From positions 1 to 40,575 of the IMG/VR virus record IMGVR_UViG_3300036852_000358: 40,575 nucleotides of DNA; one strand, given 5' to 3'. Under the pieces are notes generated by a model. It was not told the origin of the DNA and ran no database searches. It saw only the letters and a list, made by a program, of their open reading frames with translations. The position numbers and the translations under genes were made by a program. This document shows positions 38,998 to 40,575 of the stretch, piece by piece. The number at the start of each line of letters is the position of its first letter. Positions within the stretch are counted from its first letter, which is position 1. This DNA comes from a virus.

Positions 38998-39233
38998 AGG
39001 CCCTGGCCGCGCTACTGGTCGTGCTCTCGGTTGCCGTCCCTGCCCATGCGGAAGGCCGCACGCTGCTCGTCGCGATCGACATGGTGACCGGGGTGGTCCG
39101 GGGTCTGTGCAACCTGGAGTCGGAAGCGGTCTGCCTTGGTGCGGTCCGAATCAACCAGCCCTTGGGCTCCGCGGCGCGTCACCGCTATCAGGTGAGGACG
39201 GGCGAGCGTCTCGAGTGCCGCGTGCCGAAGTAA
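38994..39233 (+). CDS. Small exported protein, partner of the metalloprotease
   Basis: 79 residues from GTG 38994 (GTGA overlap). KALAALLVVLSVAVPAHA is a classical signal peptide with cleavage after AHA. The mature part is about 60 residues with three cysteines (GLCNLESEAVCLG, ERLECRVPK). Coupling to the protease suggests an inhibitor, substrate or co-exported partner. No family is recognised. Confidence 0.6.
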   Translation: MKALAALLVVLSVAVPAHAEGRTLLVAIDMVTGVVRGLCNLESEAVCLGAVRINQPLGSAARHRYQVRTGERLECRVPK

Positions 39234-39236
39234 CCC

Positions 39237-39255
39237 CCCGGGGGTGACCCCCGGG
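39237..39255 (+). terminator. GC-rich stem after the exported-protein unit
   Basis: CCCGGGGG (39237-39244) and CCCCCGGG (39248-39255) form a perfect 8-bp stem with a 3-base loop, starting 3 bp after the stop. No T run follows, so a classical intrinsic terminator is not fully met. A longer pair TAGGCCC/GGGCCTA spans about 39305-39361 before the minus-strand genes, so the segment may be a two-sided terminator region. Confidence 0.5.
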
Positions 39256-39357
39256 ACAGAACGCTACGCCGTTGCATGTTGCGCCGGTGCTAGAGTCCCG
39301 AGTGTAGGCCCTGCTCGTCCCCTGGTTTCCCCCCGGCCAGCGGTAGATGAGTGGGGC

Positions 39358-39465
39358 CTAGCCTTGTGCGGGCAGATTGAAGCGCCCCGTCTTGCGGAGC
39401 GGGTGCAGAAGGTCCCGCTGCTCCTGGTCCTGGTCGAGCTGGGCCAGCCGAGCGGTGTCCTTCAC
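39358..39465 (-). CDS. Very small hydrophilic protein (unknown)
   Basis: 35 residues from GTG 39465, overlapping the membrane protein's stop (GTGA). Mostly charged (ARLAQLDQDQEQRDLLHP), with an RKTGRFNLPAQG end. The overlap and composition suggest a real coupled gene, perhaps a lysis-partner fragment. Too short to assign. Confidence 0.4.
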   Translation of the reverse strand: MKDTARLAQLDQDQEQRDLLHPLRKTGRFNLPAQG

Positions 39466-39728
39466 GGCTTGAGCTCGGACTCGCTCTCGGTATCCTCGAC
39501 CAAGTCTCTGAGCCTCCGCGGCTGCTCGCGCAGAAAAGTCTCGAAGGCTGTCCTCCACGTCTCGCTGACTGAGCGCAAATCGCGCTGCTGCTGTCTTGCC
39601 ACAAGCTCGCGCGAGTAGCGTCTCTGTCGGTAGAGCAGCCAAATAGCGATCAGTAAGCAGCAGCCACCCAAGAGCCTTTCGTAAAGCTGATGGTGGACGA
39701 GGCTCAGCAATGGGTTCTCCGGATTCAT
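39462..39728 (-). CDS. Small membrane protein with coiled coil
   Basis: 88 residues from ATG 39728, between the fibre stop and the moron. A single membrane segment (LLGGCCLLIAIWLLY) follows a short polar N-terminus, then a basic turn and a coiled coil (QQQRDLRSVSETWRT). This is the layout of inner-membrane spanins or accessory holins. It is on the late strand, away from the endolysin cassette. Function inferred. Confidence 0.6.
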   Translation of the reverse strand: MNPENPLLSLVHHQLYERLLGGCCLLIAIWLLYRQRRYSRELVARQQQRDLRSVSETWRTAFETFLREQPRRLRDLVEDTESESELKP

Positions 39729-39795
39729 GGTTCATCGTCTTCTCTCTCCCGATCCCGATTCGTTGTCGTACCCGTCCCCGTACGAGGCAGGGGCC

Positions 39796-40575
39796 TCACG
39801 CGGGCAAGCCCATGACGATGATAACCGCATCGCCGCCGTTTCCGCCCTTGCCGGACGTGGCCGCGTTCGTTCCGCCGAAGGACGAACAGGCCCCGCCGCC
39901 GCCGCCGCCTCCGCCGGGGAATCCGCCCGCGCCGCCCGCGCCCGAGGTCGAGGTGCCGTTGCTGCTACTGGTGCGATTGGAGCCCGTTCCGCCACCGCCG
40001 CCCGAGCCGGCGTGATCCATCGTGCCGATAGCACCGTCTGCGCCTGGGTTACTGGTTCCGTTGCCAGCACCGGTACCACCTAGCCCGCCGAGCCCGGATT
40101 GTGCGGTCGCGACCAGCGCGGTCGTGGACGGGCCTGAAAGGCCCCCGTTGCCGCCAGATGCGGCGTTGGTCGCGGGAACCCCGTTGCTACACCCGCCGCC
40201 CGCGCCTCCGCCTCCGCCGCCACGCAGCGCCCGTCCCCCCGCGCGCCCGGTCGTGGTGGCGGACGTGCGGTTCGGGGCTCCGGAACCGCCCCCATCGCAC
40301 GCGGCCATGCCGTCGACTGACGTATTGGCGTTGGCCCCGCCAAAGCCATTTTGGACCAAAGTAGAATTGGTGGTGTCGAGGGAAGGGGTTCCACCCAGCG
40401 CATTAGCCACATTGGTAGCCACGGCGCCCACCCCAGGCCCTTGCACGCCGCCGCCGCTGCCGCCGCATGTCACGCCCTGCACAGCTGTCATGCCGTTACC
40501 GCCGCCGCCGCCGAAGGCCACGAGCAGCGAGCCGAACGACGTAGTCCCGCCATTGGCGCCCACGTTTGGACGCAA
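39796..40575 (-). CDS. Collagen-like, glycine-rich tail fibre protein, C-terminal part (joins 1..985)
   Basis: This is residues 287-545 of the gene starting at 985, counting through the join. The sequence is dominated by Gly/Ala/Ser/Asn runs (GGRALRGGGGGGAGGG, FPGGGGGGGGACSS), with Cys at intervals, and ends in GGDAVIIVMGLPA, a hydrophobic strand end typical of glycine-sandwich fibre tips. The frame has no start of its own at the window edge and is open across it. Receptor binding at the distal end is likely. Confidence 0.8.
   Translation of the reverse strand: MRPNVGANGGTTSFGSLLVAFGGGGGNGMTAVQGVTCGGSGGGVQGPGVGAVATNVANALGGTPSLDTTNSTLVQNGFGGANANTSVDGMAACDGGGSGAPNRTSATTTGRAGGRALRGGGGGGAGGGCSNGVPATNAASGGNGGLSGPSTTALVATAQSGLGGLGGTGAGNGTSNPGADGAIGTMDHAGSGGGGGTGSNRTSSSNGTSTSGAGGAGGFPGGGGGGGGACSSFGGTNAATSGKGGNGGDAVIIVMGLPA
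40449..40575. repeat. Terminal direct repeat, right copy (circular-join overlap)
   Basis: Exact copy of bases 1-127. Removing one copy gives a 40,448-bp circle in which the fibre gene is intact. Confidence 0.95.

Noticed and set aside
39290-39604. Minus-strand open frame after the membrane protein gene
   Set aside because: It overlaps the better coupled 35-residue frame and the membrane gene, and has Ser/Pro/Arg filler composition.
1-40575. tRNA or rRNA genes
   Set aside because: I looked for T-loop and cloverleaf patterns in the non-coding gaps and saw none. A covariance-model search would settle this; a tRNA hit would change it.

Overview
The window is a circular, G+C-rich temperate tailed-phage genome, most likely assembled from a metagenome. 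Bases 1-127 are repeated exactly at 40449-40575, so the unique genome is 40,448 bp. A glycine-rich fibre gene reads through the join in frame. The virion set (portal, scaffold, capsid, large terminase, three Ala/Gln-rich internal virion proteins, a propeller-like tail protein, a collagen-like fibre) contains no tape measure, sheath or tail-tube gene, which suggests a podovirus-like particle. Two lipobox proteins, a Lar-like protein and Shine-Dalgarno starts suggest a high-GC Gram-negative host. The host genus cannot be read from the sequence.

Layout. (1) The minus strand from 5897 down through the join and on to 23749 is one late block: capsid, minor head/tail genes, fibre, a small membrane pair, tail hub, three internal virion proteins, portal, scaffold, a GroES-like protein, an unknown gene and TerL. 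(2) At 38512-39233 two plus-strand exported proteins, one a metzincin-type lipoprotein protease, form a moron that interrupts the late block. (3) 6206-9457 is a switch region. It holds small minus-strand genes, a plus-strand lysis cassette (lipoprotein, holin-like protein, CHAP endolysin, small amphipathic protein) and a ribbon-helix-helix regulator. (4) 9920-23745 is a long plus-strand early operon whose genes mostly overlap by 4 bp. It carries an excisionase-like protein, a tyrosine integrase, many tiny zinc-ribbon proteins, a replication-initiator-like protein, two related DNA methyltransferases, QueC plus DpdA, a Lar-like anti-restriction protein, a recombination pair (ssDNA-associated protein plus PD-(D/E)XK exonuclease), a VRR-NUC-like nuclease and a stand-alone Prim-Pol primase.

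How it works together (inference). The early operon integrates or excises the phage, starts replication using host helicase and polymerase, and protects its DNA by 7-deazaguanine insertion, methylation and restriction alleviation. The late block builds the head and short tail, possibly with help from its own GroES-like co-chaperonin. A palindromic site (GGTCA-N4/5-TGACC, usually extended to TGACCCAG) lies in three intergenic regions beside the lysis, moron/tail and small-gene units and may coordinate them. The most unusual signals are the QueC-DpdA pair, a cluster of GGTGGGCCAA repeats in the 3' extension of the integrase gene, the shared palindromic operator, the GroES-like head-module protein, and the lipoprotein protease moron.
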